A DNA stretch of 48,443 nucleotides from Pseudomonadota bacterium (GTDB lineage Bacteria; Desulfobacterota; Syntrophia; Syntrophales; UBA5619). Position numbers and translations under genes: made by a program. Shown piece by piece: positions 26,597 through 35,628 of the stretch. The notes beneath the pieces are model-generated. The model was not told where the DNA came from. It searched no databases and worked only from the letters and a program-made list of their open reading frames with translations. The first letter of the stretch is position 1. Each line of letters starts with the position of its first letter. The DNA lies in contig JAHJXP010000222.1 in the NCBI GenBank assembly GCA_018827585.1, forward strand, positions 1 to 48,443, read 5' to 3'.

Positions 26597-27358
26597 ATGG
26601 ACGACTTGTTTGCATTACAGGGGAAAGTGGCCATCGTAACGGGCGCCGCCCAGGGGATCGGAAGAGAAATTGCCATCGGTTTTTCCCGATACGGAGCCGA
26701 CATCGTGGCCGTTGATCTCAATGAAGAGTTGTTGCTGGGAGTTAAAAAGGAGATTGAAACCGAAAGCAGGCGCTGCCTTGCTCTCAAGGTCGACCTGGGC
26801 AGTATCGACCAGATCAACGGGATGACCGAGACTGCGGTTCAGGAAATGGGCAGGATTGATATCCTGGCCAATATCGCCGGCGTCAACGTCCACAAGCCCG
26901 CCGAAGATATGACGGAGCAGGAGTGGGATTTTGTCCAGGATATTAACCTGAAATCCCTGTTCTTCTGTTGCCAGTCCGTCGGCAGGGTCATGCTGAAGCA
27001 GGGGAGCGGCAGGATCATCAATATGAGCTCCTCCTTCGGGATCGTCGGTTTTGGGGGAAGAACGGCCTACGCCTCAAGCAAGGCCGCTGTCTCCAACCTG
27101 ACCAAGACCCTGGCCATTGAATGGTCCGCCAAGGGCGTCAATGTCAATGCCATCGCCCCCGGTCCCGTCTGGACGCCGGCCCGGGATCATTTATTCTCCA
27201 ACCCCGAATTTTATAACAATCTTATGACAAAACTTCCGATCAAGAGAACGGCCAAACCTGCTGAGATTGTCGGCCCCGCCATTTTTCTGGCCAGTGAGGC
27301 CTCCAGTTTTATGACGGGAGCGACCCTCCTGGTTGACGGCGGATGGTGCGCCCAATGA
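26597..27358 (+). CDS. Short-chain dehydrogenase/reductase (SDR)
   Basis: A classical SDR of 253 residues. The cofactor motif TGAAQGIGREIA is near the N-terminus, NIAGV follows strand 4, and the catalytic Ser-Tyr-Lys triad is in INMSSSFG and YASSK. The C-terminus LLVDGGWCAQ is canonical. The frame is open further upstream, but the ATG at 26597 has GAAGGGAG nine bases before it and gives a normal N-terminus. Its TGA overlaps the start of the next gene (ATGA), so the two are coupled. It would oxidise a hydroxy group of the imported compound or reduce a ketone. Confidence 0.9.
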   Translation: MDDLFALQGKVAIVTGAAQGIGREIAIGFSRYGADIVAVDLNEELLLGVKKEIETESRRCLALKVDLGSIDQINGMTETAVQEMGRIDILANIAGVNVHKPAEDMTEQEWDFVQDINLKSLFFCCQSVGRVMLKQGSGRIINMSSSFGIVGFGGRTAYASSKAAVSNLTKTLAIEWSAKGVNVNAIAPGPVWTPARDHLFSNPEFYNNLMTKLPIKRTAKPAEIVGPAIFLASEASSFMTGATLLVDGGWCAQ

Positions 27359-28347
27359 ACATAGACATCCACACCCATTGCATTCCCCGGGAATTTATCG
27401 ATCTGGTCAAGAGAAACCCCTTGAAGTATCAGGCCAGAATCGAACATGATTCTCAGGGGAAGGAAATGATCCGTCATGATCAGGGGTATCTCTATCCCCT
27501 TTTCCCAGGTTTTTATGACATGGATATCCGCTTTAGAGAGATGGACCAACGGAAAATCGATATGGATGTCATCTCCGTTTCCCCTACCCTGTATTACTAC
27601 TGGGCCGATGCCGCATTGGCAGAGGAAATTGCCCGGGTATGCAACGACAGCGTTGCAAAACTGGCCAAGGGCTATCCGAAGCGGATAAAACCCTGCGCCA
27701 GCGTGCCCCTGCAGGATGTGGCCGCTTCCGTGAAAGAACTGGAGCGGGTGGTCGATCGATATGGCATTCAAATGGTCACCATTGGAACCAGCGTGGAAGG
27801 AAGAGGGCTGGATGATCCCGATTTCCTGCCGTTCTTCAAAAAGGCGGAAGAACTGGGCGTCGCTGTTATGTTCCATCCCTACTATGTCGGCGACCGGCTC
27901 AATCTCGGGGACTATTATCTGACCAATCTGATCGGCAACCCGCTCGATACAACCATCTGCATCGCGAGGCTGGCCTTCGGTGGCGTTCTGGAACAGTGCC
28001 CCCGGTCCAGGTTCATCTTTGTGCACGGTGGAGGATACATCCCTTATCAGCGGGGGAGGCTGCAGCACGGTTACCACGTCCGCCCGGAGCCTAAAGTGAG
28101 GGTGAAAAGCACCCCGCCGTTCACCTACTACGACAGGCTGTTTTTCGATACCATCACCCACTGGGGTCCGGCTTTAACCTTCTTAGTCGAAAGCCACGGC
28201 GCGGAAAAAATCCTGATGGGAAGCGACTATCCTTTCGACATGGCGGATGTTGACCCAGTGAGAACCGTTAAAACATTTGTCAGGGGCGAAGCAGATCAAA
28301 AGAAGGTGCTTAGCCTGAACGCCATGTCATTGTTTCAGGCGAAATAA
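27355..28347 (+). CDS. Amidohydrolase 2 family protein (ACMSD-like decarboxylase/hydrolase)
   Basis: 330 residues of the amidohydrolase 2 family, which includes aminocarboxymuconate semialdehyde decarboxylase and gamma-resorcylate decarboxylase. Metal ligands are His6 and His8 in DIHTHCIP, a histidine in MFHPYYVGD, one in VHGGGYIP, and the aspartate of GSDYPFDM. No signal peptide. The start at 27355 overlaps the SDR stop as ATGA. A non-oxidative decarboxylase or ring hydrolase fits a carboxylate-uptake operon, but the substrate is inferred only from context. Confidence 0.85.
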   Translation: MNIDIHTHCIPREFIDLVKRNPLKYQARIEHDSQGKEMIRHDQGYLYPLFPGFYDMDIRFREMDQRKIDMDVISVSPTLYYYWADAALAEEIARVCNDSVAKLAKGYPKRIKPCASVPLQDVAASVKELERVVDRYGIQMVTIGTSVEGRGLDDPDFLPFFKKAEELGVAVMFHPYYVGDRLNLGDYYLTNLIGNPLDTTICIARLAFGGVLEQCPRSRFIFVHGGGYIPYQRGRLQHGYHVRPEPKVRVKSTPPFTYYDRLFFDTITHWGPALTFLVESHGAEKILMGSDYPFDMADVDPVRTVKTFVRGEADQKKVLSLNAMSLFQAK

Positions 28348-28437
28348 CGTTTTTCCCGTTTCATGAGATGAAATTGGTGATATCCTTGCCACTGGCATGC
28401 CTTGGAAGGTCAATATAAAAAGTTGCGGGAATCAAAT

Positions 28438-28545
28438 GCCGGGGACGGCGATTTCCTGACGTTCCTGCGCCGGTCTATTTTCCTTCTGTTGACGGCCCGG
28501 AATTATCAGGCGAACAAGAGAACAATCGCGGGGTCTGCCGCTTGA
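28438..28545 (+). pseudogene. C-terminal TctA remnant, plus strand
   Basis: A short open stretch encodes GDFLTFLRRSIFLLLTARN and a polar tail before TGA 28543-28545. This is the last part of a TctA permease (intact copy at 18.6 kb reads GGNFMTFLDRPISAVLLLA). There is no upstream TctA sequence: it starts abruptly after about 90 bases of non-coding DNA that follow the amidohydrolase gene. Confidence 0.6.
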
Positions 28546-28575
28546 GGCCGCCGGTGTGAATCCTTATGCTTATTT

Positions 28576-28781
28576 TCACAATTTTCCCGTTACCGCCGGT
28601 CGTATAAAACGGATCAGAAGCGGCAGTAAAACCGCTGCAAGCGCGATCATCCACATGGCCGCGCAGAGGGGCGACTCCCAGATGCTCTCGATCCGGCCCC
28701 CGGAGATGATCAGCGTCTGCCGGAAGGATCTCTCCATAACCGGTCCCAGGACCAGTCCCACGACAAGCGGGGCGGGCGCAT
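28576..28781 (-). pseudogene. C-terminal TctA remnant, minus strand
   Basis: On the minus strand the sequence from about 28781 encodes NAPAPLVVGLVLGPVMERSF, then RQTLIISGGRIESIWESP and a final hydrophobic helix before TGA at 28578-28576. It is the last 65 or so residues of a TctA permease without start or body. It begins immediately downstream of the alcohol dehydrogenase stop at 28786, so a deletion joined the two. It converges on the plus-strand remnant 31 bases away. Confidence 0.78.
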
Positions 28782-28785
28782 TTAC

Positions 28786-29910
28786 TCACGAAACCCTGAG
28801 GACGACCTTGATGGCGCCTTCGATCCTCTCACGGGCATATTTGAAGGCCGTCGGGAGTTCTTCCAGGGAAAAGGTGTGGGTATGGATGATCTTGGCGTCG
28901 AACCTTTTCTGAATCATTAACGCGGCGGCGCGGCGGGAAGCGCTTTTCCCTTCGCCCCGGATGCCGTAAACGTAAATATTGTTGCGGACCAGCTTGGCCA
29001 AATCCACGGGCACCGGCTCTCCGGGAAAGGCGGCAAGGCAGATCCGGCCGCCCCGGTTCACCATGTCCATTGCCTCGTTGAGGGCGTTGGGCGCGCCGGA
29101 GCATTCCATCACGTAATGGACCCCTTTGCTGCCGGTGATGCGTTTCACCGCTTCCACAGGGTCTTCCTTGCGGACGTTTATGACGTGGTCCGCGCCCAGC
29201 CTGATCCCCATGTTCAGCCTCGCGTCGCGGGTCCCGGTAAGGATCACGGGCTGAGCGCCGAGGGCCTTTCCTACGGCCACGCTCATCAGACCGATCGGGC
29301 CCGGCCCGGTGACGACAAGACTTTCCCCCGCAATGAGGCCGCCCAGCGCGTCGAGGCCGTACGTCGCCGTGCCGGCGGTGACGATCAGCGTAGCCTCCTC
29401 GTCGCTCATCTCATCGGGGATATGGATCAGCGTGTTGACATGATTGACGGCATACTCCGCAAAGCCGCCGTCCGTGGTGAACCCGTTCGCGCGGTGCCCC
29501 TTGTTGTGCTCGCCGTAGTTCAGGCCGTAGTTGAGACAGGAGGTGTACATCCCCATCCGGCAGCGTTCGCAGCGCCCGCAACCGGCGTGCACCTCCACGG
29601 CGACGCGATCCCCGAGGGCGTATTCGTCGACCCCCGCACCGAGCTTGACCACTGTTCCCATGTATTCATGGCCGGGCGTGAAGTTTTTGTTGAAGGGGAG
29701 CCCCCCCTGAATCCATGCGGGCAGCCCCTTGGTGAGGATCTCCACGTCGGTGCCGCAGATGGCAACCGCGTCAACGTGCAATAGGACCTCGGCCGGCCCC
29801 GGTTCCGGAACGGGTTTTTCCACAAGCCGCAGTTCTTCCGGATCGCCGAGGACCCAGGCCTTCATGGTCTTTGGCACGGAAATATCTTTCGTTTGCGCTT
29901 TTTCTGTCAT
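28786..29910 (-). CDS. Zinc-dependent alcohol dehydrogenase (MDR family)
   Basis: 374 residues from the ATG at 29910, chosen for the AGGAGG seven bases upstream. Catalytic zinc ligands are Cys52, His80 and Glu81 (TPGHEYMG); structural zinc ligands are Cys110, Cys113, Cys116 and Cys124. The cofactor motif is TGPGPIGLMSVA. It is only distantly like the dehydrogenase at 14 kb. It is the last gene of a creatininase-aldolase-dehydrogenase unit, with 10 bases between it and the aldolase. A polyol or hydroxy-acid substrate is likely. Confidence 0.9.
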   Translation of the reverse strand: MTEKAQTKDISVPKTMKAWVLGDPEELRLVEKPVPEPGPAEVLLHVDAVAICGTDVEILTKGLPAWIQGGLPFNKNFTPGHEYMGTVVKLGAGVDEYALGDRVAVEVHAGCGRCERCRMGMYTSCLNYGLNYGEHNKGHRANGFTTDGGFAEYAVNHVNTLIHIPDEMSDEEATLIVTAGTATYGLDALGGLIAGESLVVTGPGPIGLMSVAVGKALGAQPVILTGTRDARLNMGIRLGADHVINVRKEDPVEAVKRITGSKGVHYVMECSGAPNALNEAMDMVNRGGRICLAAFPGEPVPVDLAKLVRNNIYVYGIRGEGKSASRRAAALMIQKRFDAKIIHTHTFSLEELPTAFKYARERIEGAIKVVLRVS

Positions 29911-29920
29911 GGGTGTCCTC

Positions 29921-30526
29921 CTAACTGGTTTTGATCTGGCTGGCAATGAAGGCGATTTTCGCCGTGTCCTCCACCAGGTCCGCAAGGTAGTAGGCGGTTT
30001 TGAGATCCGGACCCAATGTCAGGATCCCGTGCTCCTTCATCAACATGGCCCTGATTCCCGGATTCCGGCTGATCCCCCCCTCGACATAGTCGCAGAGTTC
30101 CGCGGACCCGGGCGTTGCGCATTCAATGCAGGGAACCTCCTTGAGGACGCCGCGGCTCGAGACCGTGGCCAGGGGGAGCGGTTGACCCGTGTTCGAATAG
30201 GCCGTCGCATAGGGGGGGTGAACGTGGGCAATCGCCCCGGCATCGGGACGATGCCGATAGACGGCAAGATGGAAAGAGGTCTCCTTCGAGGGTCTCTGCC
30301 CCGGGGGAGATTCGATAATCGTACCGTCCAGCCTAACCTGCAGGTTGATGTCTGCCTCGACGTCGCCCAGGGAAACGCCGGTCGGTGTGATGAGGACCCG
30401 ATCCGTGCCGGGAATCCTGACGCTGATGTTTCCCCCTGTCCCGCCGACAAGGCCCCGGTGAAAGGCGCGCCGCGAATATTCGGATAGTTCTTTCCGCAGG
30501 CGGATGATTTCCATTTCCATGTTCAT
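29921..30526 (-). CDS. Class II aldolase/adducin family protein (FucA/AraD-like)
   Basis: 201 residues. GTGGNIS at 29-35 is the substrate-binding loop of the L-fuculose-phosphate aldolase family. Zinc ligands are His101 and His103 in HVHPPYA and His166 in MKEHGIL; Glu82 in SKETSFH is the likely catalytic acid/base. Members cleave sugar phosphates or, in the decarboxylase branch, beta-keto sugar acids. AAGGAG lies 11 bases before the ATG. Gene order with a dehydrogenase and a creatininase-family protein suggests oxidation followed by retro-aldol cleavage. Confidence 0.9.
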   Translation of the reverse strand: MNMEMEIIRLRKELSEYSRRAFHRGLVGGTGGNISVRIPGTDRVLITPTGVSLGDVEADINLQVRLDGTIIESPPGQRPSKETSFHLAVYRHRPDAGAIAHVHPPYATAYSNTGQPLPLATVSSRGVLKEVPCIECATPGSAELCDYVEGGISRNPGIRAMLMKEHGILTLGPDLKTAYYLADLVEDTAKIAFIASQIKTS

Positions 30527-30565
30527 GGTTTCTTTAGCTCCTTCTTCGCTTCCATAAAGTCTCTG

Positions 30566-31459
30566 CTACCCTCTCCAGAAACGACCCGGCCAGTCCCGCT
30601 TCTCACCGGGGACCTTGAAGTCGAACTTCTTCACCTCCTCCAGGAAGGCGGCCAGGTGGTCGCTGATGCGCTCGAAGACCGCTTCACCCTGCTCGACGCT
30701 GGCGCGCAGCGGGTTGCCGATGGTGGCGGTGTCCGAATACTCGTGGTGGAGCATCGGGACGAAGATGTTCTCGGAGCCCTGGAACTTGACGGTGTTGGCG
30801 CCGTCCGACTTGGTGAAGGCCGGGCCCATCCACCGGGGGGCGTGGGCGCGGTCTTGCTTGGCGCGCTCCATGAAGACCGATCCATCGTAGATCCTCTTTT
30901 CCTTCATGTAGGCCATGGTGGTGGAGGTTTCGAGCTCGCCTGCGTGCCAGCCGGGGGTCTCCTCCGCGGGGCCCGTCATCAGGTCGGCGACGACGGCGCA
31001 GTCGCGCTCCGTGGGGGTCTTGTAGTAGGCGCAGAAGCAGCCGGTCTCGGCCCTGAGCGTGCGCAGCGCATCTCCCTGGGCACCCATGTTGGTGCCGTGG
31101 TGGGAGACGAAGACCAGCTTGTTGAAGCCGGAGAAGATCAGGCTGCGGCCGATGGAGTAAAGTACCTGGCGGTAAATCTCGGTGGGCAGGGAGATGGTGC
31201 CGGTGCCCCAGCCTGGCTCCCCCATGTGGTGGGGCGAGACGCCGAAGGGGAGCAGCGGCGAATAGAGCACCTTGGCCTTCCTGGCGGCCAGTTCCACGCT
31301 TCCCATAGTCGTGTAGGAATCGACTCCCAGGGGTACGTGATTGCCGTGCTTCTCGAGACTGCCGACGGGAATCATGACGGTATCGTTGCCGGCCTTGATG
31401 TAATCGGCGACATCGGTCCAGGGGAGCTCCAAAAGATCGTACTTTTTTAATTCTGACAT
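30566..31459 (-). CDS. Creatininase family amidohydrolase
   Basis: 297 residues with the creatininase metal site: Glu36, His38 and Asp47 in PVGSLEKHGNHVPLGVD, His120/His121 in SHHGTN, and Glu175 in HAGELETS. The family hydrolyses cyclic amides (creatinine, dihydro-methanopterin precursors, mycofactocin peptides, lactams). AAAAGGAG precedes the ATG. It heads a three-gene minus-strand unit and is separated from purQ by 155 bases. Its partners make a ring-opening or lactonase-like step on a sugar-acid derivative a reasonable guess, nothing firmer. Confidence 0.9.
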   Translation of the reverse strand: MSELKKYDLLELPWTDVADYIKAGNDTVMIPVGSLEKHGNHVPLGVDSYTTMGSVELAARKAKVLYSPLLPFGVSPHHMGEPGWGTGTISLPTEIYRQVLYSIGRSLIFSGFNKLVFVSHHGTNMGAQGDALRTLRAETGCFCAYYKTPTERDCAVVADLMTGPAEETPGWHAGELETSTTMAYMKEKRIYDGSVFMERAKQDRAHAPRWMGPAFTKSDGANTVKFQGSENIFVPMLHHEYSDTATIGNPLRASVEQGEAVFERISDHLAAFLEEVKKFDFKVPGEKRDWPGRFWRG

Positions 31460-31542
31460 AATGCTTCTCCTTTTCTTTTTTATGTTTATTGACGCAGTTA
31501 CTATTGACGTACGAGCGTCTTGAATCCGTTAGCGAGCACATT

Positions 31543-31562
31543 CCCCGCGGCTTGCCGCGGGG
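31543..31562. repeat. CCCCGCGG inverted repeat flanked by GCTCGCT direct repeats
   Basis: A perfect 8-bp stem with loop CTTG lies between purQ and the creatininase gene. On the minus strand it is flanked on both sides by GCTCGCT-type sequence (CGCTCGCTTAC before, GCTCGCTAAC after). No T-run follows. The CCCCGCGGGG-like core also occurs in the mdh terminator at 38.2 kb, so it may be a dispersed REP-like element. Confidence 0.45.
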
Positions 31563-31614
31563 TAAGCGAGCGGAAACGAAATGTGTTTATTCCTCGTTTT
31601 ACTCTCCGTGTGTC

Positions 31615-32442
31615 CTATATATCGTCGTTCCGGAGAAAGGCGGCGGCGTTGCGGAAGAGGGCAAGGCCCATCCCCTCCTCGGGGAGGTCCTCACGCGTCC
31701 AGCGGGGGTGGTTCGTCCGGTGGAGATACGCCTCCGGATGGGGCATCAGACCGAAGATCCGCCCCGTTGCGTTGCATATCCCGGCGATTCCGTCCACGGA
31801 GCCGTTGGGATTAGCCGGATAGTCCATCGTCGCCTCCCGGCAATCCCCATCGCTGTACTGGAGGGCGATCAGGCGTTCACGATAGAGACGCTCCAGGATA
31901 CTTTCATCCTGGGGCACGAATTTCCCCTCGCCGTGGCGGACGGGGAGGTAGAGGCCCGAAAGCCCGCGTGTGAAGATGCAAGGCGAGGAGGGATCGACGC
32001 GCAGATGGACCCAGCGGTCCTCGAAGCGCCCCGAGTCGTTGTAGGTCAGGGTGACCGTCTGGCGGTCGTAGTGCCCGTCGAAGCCGGGGAGCATCCCGAG
32101 TTTGACGAGGAGTTGGAAACCATTGCAGACGCCCAGGATCAGCTTGCCCGCTACGATGAACCGGACGAACTGCGCGAAGAGACGTTCTTGACTCCCGGCG
32201 ACGGCCGCATGGAGGATCCGGTTTGCCCCCGCCTTGGCCGAGCCGAGGTCGTCGCCGTCCAGAAAGCCGCCGGGCAGGTTCAGGAAATGGTAGTCGTCGA
32301 GCCTCTTCTCGCCGTAGAGGAGCTCGCTGATGTGGACGATCTCCACCTCGTCGAAGCCCGCAAGCCTGCACGCGTGGGCCATCTCCATCTCACAGTTCGT
32401 TCCGTTTCCCGTGATGACGATCGCTCTGATTTGCTGCGGCAT
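31615..32442 (-). CDS. purQ: Phosphoribosylformylglycinamidine synthase, glutaminase subunit PurQ
   Basis: A 275-residue class I glutamine amidotransferase. The nucleophile Cys106 is in GVCNGFQ, and the His-Glu pair of the triad is in LMPHPEAY near the C-terminus. It generates ammonia from glutamine for the PurL subunit in step 4 of IMP synthesis. It is longer than the roughly 225-residue Bacillus type and resembles PurQ proteins that accompany large PurL fusions. It lies 101 bases after purL on the same strand. Confidence 0.95.
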   Translation of the reverse strand: MPQQIRAIVITGNGTNCEMEMAHACRLAGFDEVEIVHISELLYGEKRLDDYHFLNLPGGFLDGDDLGSAKAGANRILHAAVAGSQERLFAQFVRFIVAGKLILGVCNGFQLLVKLGMLPGFDGHYDRQTVTLTYNDSGRFEDRWVHLRVDPSSPCIFTRGLSGLYLPVRHGEGKFVPQDESILERLYRERLIALQYSDGDCREATMDYPANPNGSVDGIAGICNATGRIFGLMPHPEAYLHRTNHPRWTREDLPEEGMGLALFRNAAAFLRNDDI

Positions 32443-32543
32443 CTTCTTTAATCCTCTTCCCGTTTCTTCACGACTTCGCCAATGTCCATCTGCCCTTCTC
32501 CTGGGCGGGTGGGAAGGAAACGTCGTTTCTGCTTTCCCTTTCT

Positions 32544-35534
32544 TCAGAAGGCGAGCGGTTCTTGCCAGGCCGCCTTAAGTGCGGCCAGATTCTCCTCGAT
32601 GATCCGTTTTCCCCCGAGGCCGTCGACCTTCAGGACGCCCTCCGCAATGACCTCTCCGATCCGGGCGAAAGCGCAGCCCGCAAGGAACGCCTCGAAGGCC
32701 GCCCGCGCCACCGGGGAGACGGTCACGACGAAACGGCTCTGCGATTCCGAAAAGAGGAGTTCGTCGTTCCGGACGATCCCCTCCGCCGGGACGGCCGCAA
32801 GGTCGATCTCGACGCCAAGGCCGCCGGCGAAGGCCGTCTCCGCCAGGGCGACCCCCAGGCCGCCGTCGGAACAGTCGTGGCAGGAGGCGACGATCCCCGC
32901 CCGGATCGCCCGGTTGAGGGCCTCATAGAGGGTCCGGGCGGTTTTTGCATGCACCTTCGGGACGCCGTTCCCGATCGCGCCGTGGAGGGCGTACCACTCG
33001 GAGCCGCCCAACTCCCGGAAGGTCTTTCCCAGGACATAGACAAGATCCCCCGCCTTTTTTGCGTCCATCGTCACGGCATTCCTGACGTCCTCCATCTTTC
33101 CCAGCGTGGAGAACAGCAGGGTCGGGGGGATCGAGATCCGGACGTCGCCGATCTGGTAGTCGTTCTTCATGCTGTCTTTCCCGGAGATGCAGGGGACGCC
33201 GTAGGCGGTCGTTACATCGTAGAGGGCCATGTTCGCCCGGACGAGCTGGGCGAGCTTGTACTCGCCATCGGGGTTTTTCTCGGAGCGGACCGGGTCGCAC
33301 CAGCAGAAGTTGTCCAGCCCGGCGATGCGGTCGAGCGGGGCGCCGACGGCGATCGCGTTCCGGACGGCCTCGTCGATGGCGCAGGCCGCCATGTGATAGG
33401 CGTCGATTGCGCTGTAGCGGGGGCAAATCCCGTTTGCCACCACGATGCCTTCAAAAGAGTCGAGGAGGGGCCTGATCACGGCGGCGTCGCTCGGACCGTC
33501 GTTGACGACGCCGGTCAGGGGCTTGACGATGCTCCCCCCCTGGACCTCGTGGTCGTACTGGCGGACGACCGATTCCTTGCTGCAGATGTTGAGTCGCGCG
33601 AGCATCGCCTTGAGCGCCCCTCCCAGGTCTTCGGTTTCGGCGAAATCCGGTTCGGCGTGGCGGGGGGGCGTCCAGGCCGCCTGGAGATTCATCTGCGGGA
33701 GGCCGTCGTGGAGGAAGGACATCTCGATATAGGCCACGGTCTCCATGCCATAGAGGATGTGGAACCAGCCCGAATCCGCGTAACGCCCCAGCACCGTCGC
33801 CTCCACGTCCATCTTCCGGGCGAGGGCGAGGAACGCGTCGATCTGCTCCGGGGCAACAGCCAGGGTCATCCTCTCCTGGGATTCGGAGATGAGGATCTCC
33901 CAGGGGTTGAGTCCCGCATACTTCAGCGGCGCCTTCGCGAGGTCCAGCTCGCAGCCGCCGGAGAGCCTCGCCGTCTCGCCCACAGAGGAAGAGAGGCCGC
34001 CCGCACCGTTGTCGGTGATGGCGCGGTAGAGCCCCCGATCGCGGGCGACAAGCAGAAAATCGGTCATCTTCTTCTGGGTGATCGGGTCCCCGATCTGGAC
34101 CGCCGTGACGGGGGAGCCCTCGTGGAGCTCCTCGGAGGAGAAGGTCGCCCCGTGGATGCCGTCCTTGCCGATCCTGCCGCCGGTCATGACGATGAGGTCG
34201 CCGGGGAGGATCTCCTTGGTGTGGGTGGGCTCTCCGTTGATCCGGGCGGGCATGATTCCGCCCGTGCCGCAGTAGACGAGCGGCTTGCCGAGGTACCGCT
34301 CGTCGAAGACGAGGCAGCCGTTCACCGTGGGGATGCCGCTCTTGTTGCCCCCGTGCTCCACCCCCTCCCGGACGCCCTCGTAGATCCGCCGTGGGTGAAG
34401 GATCCGCTTCGGCAGGGGCTTGTCGTAGCCGGGCGGCGCGAAGCAGAAGACGTCCGTGTTGAAGATGAGCTTCGCCCCCCTTCCGCAGCCGAAGGGGTCC
34501 CGGTTGACGCCGACGATGCCGGTGAGCGCCCCGCCGTAGGGGTCCAGCGCCGAGGGGGAGTTGTGTGTCTCCACCTTGAAGACAAGGTTCCAGTCTGCGT
34601 TGAAGCGGATGATCCCGGCGTTGTCCGCGAAAACGGAGAGGCACCAGTCGTCCGCCCCCATTCGCTCCCGGATCTCGCGGGTCGCGCGCTTGATGCAGGT
34701 TGCGAAGAGGGAGTCGATCTCGGAGCTCTCCCCCTCGCCGCCGTCGTAGGCGATCCGGGCGTTGAAGATCTTATGCTTGCAGTGTTCGGACCAGGTCTGG
34801 GCGAGGCACTCCAGCTCCGCGTCAGTCATCCTGTCCCCCAGGCCGACCTCCCGGCGCCGGGCGAGGACCGCGTCGTTTTTCAGGTAGTCCCTGAGAATTT
34901 TCATCTCGTTGAGGGTCAGGGCGAGGACCCTCTCGCTGCTGATCCGCAGGAGGGCCTCGTCGGGACAGTCGAGGTCGATCTCCTCCGTCCGCGGCCGGTC
35001 TTCGCCGACGACGCGCGGCACATAGGGCTTTATCCCCTGCGCCGGATCCCAGGTTTTTCCGTCGATGATCTCATAATGCTGGATGAGTTCGTTGGCCAGG
35101 AGTTCCGAGGCGATCCGTTCCGCGTCCGCCCGCGTGATGAGATCGAGGGTGCACCGGTCGCGGATGCCGCTGATGGCGTATTGCCGCGACGTGTACACCC
35201 GGATCGGTTTCCCGGCGAGCAGCGCGATTGCCTCCGCGGCGGTTTTTCCCACGTTGTCCGTGACGCCGGGACGATAACCCACCTCGATCAGCCAGTCGAA
35301 GCCGCGGGCGAGCCCCCGGTCAATGGCGTATTGCTGGATCACCGGATCGGAGAGGGGGCCGCGGGCGGCCGCCTCTAACTCTCCCGGCGCCAGATCGCCG
35401 TCGACGGTGTAGACCTCGATGGTATTAACGGAATCCACGTGGATCCGGAGGTGTCCGACGATCCTCTTTTTGATCTTTTCCCCCAGGGCGTCCCGGATCC
35501 CCTGCCTGAAACCGATCTCGATGCGATTGGCCAT
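32544..35534 (-). CDS. purL: Phosphoribosylformylglycinamidine synthase, PurL with N-terminal PurS-like domains
   Basis: 996 residues. The first 170 or so form two PurS-like repeats (RIEIGFRQGIRDALGEKI, then GFDWLIEVGYRPGVTDNVGK). The synthetase body follows, with the catalytic histidine in TWSEHCKHKIF, the KVETHNSPSALDPYGGA loop and late GKDSMKND and CHDCSDGGLGVALAE motifs. It converts FGAR, ATP and ammonia to FGAM. There is no C-terminal glutaminase, which is supplied by the adjacent purQ. A 938-codon open frame on the opposite strand is a composition artefact. Confidence 0.95.
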   Translation of the reverse strand: MANRIEIGFRQGIRDALGEKIKKRIVGHLRIHVDSVNTIEVYTVDGDLAPGELEAAARGPLSDPVIQQYAIDRGLARGFDWLIEVGYRPGVTDNVGKTAAEAIALLAGKPIRVYTSRQYAISGIRDRCTLDLITRADAERIASELLANELIQHYEIIDGKTWDPAQGIKPYVPRVVGEDRPRTEEIDLDCPDEALLRISSERVLALTLNEMKILRDYLKNDAVLARRREVGLGDRMTDAELECLAQTWSEHCKHKIFNARIAYDGGEGESSEIDSLFATCIKRATREIRERMGADDWCLSVFADNAGIIRFNADWNLVFKVETHNSPSALDPYGGALTGIVGVNRDPFGCGRGAKLIFNTDVFCFAPPGYDKPLPKRILHPRRIYEGVREGVEHGGNKSGIPTVNGCLVFDERYLGKPLVYCGTGGIMPARINGEPTHTKEILPGDLIVMTGGRIGKDGIHGATFSSEELHEGSPVTAVQIGDPITQKKMTDFLLVARDRGLYRAITDNGAGGLSSSVGETARLSGGCELDLAKAPLKYAGLNPWEILISESQERMTLAVAPEQIDAFLALARKMDVEATVLGRYADSGWFHILYGMETVAYIEMSFLHDGLPQMNLQAAWTPPRHAEPDFAETEDLGGALKAMLARLNICSKESVVRQYDHEVQGGSIVKPLTGVVNDGPSDAAVIRPLLDSFEGIVVANGICPRYSAIDAYHMAACAIDEAVRNAIAVGAPLDRIAGLDNFCWCDPVRSEKNPDGEYKLAQLVRANMALYDVTTAYGVPCISGKDSMKNDYQIGDVRISIPPTLLFSTLGKMEDVRNAVTMDAKKAGDLVYVLGKTFRELGGSEWYALHGAIGNGVPKVHAKTARTLYEALNRAIRAGIVASCHDCSDGGLGVALAETAFAGGLGVEIDLAAVPAEGIVRNDELLFSESQSRFVVTVSPVARAAFEAFLAGCAFARIGEVIAEGVLKVDGLGGKRIIEENLAALKAAWQEPLAF

Positions 35535-35628
35535 TGCCTGCTCCCGATTTTCTTCTGCCGGCGGGATGATCTGCCGTGACGGATGTTCATAACAGATGCG
35601 ACCGGAAAAGGCAACAGCGAGAGCGCCA

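Noticed and set aside
27211..28161. A 316-codon minus-strand open frame opposite the amidohydrolase
   Set aside because: The plus-strand gene has clear metal-binding motifs and translational coupling; the reverse frame has none.
32562..35378. A 938-codon open frame on the plus strand opposite purL
   Set aside because: It mirrors a highly conserved PurL gene in a GC-rich genome; its translation is biased to Arg, Gly, Asp and Val, with no family resemblance and no ribosome site that matters.
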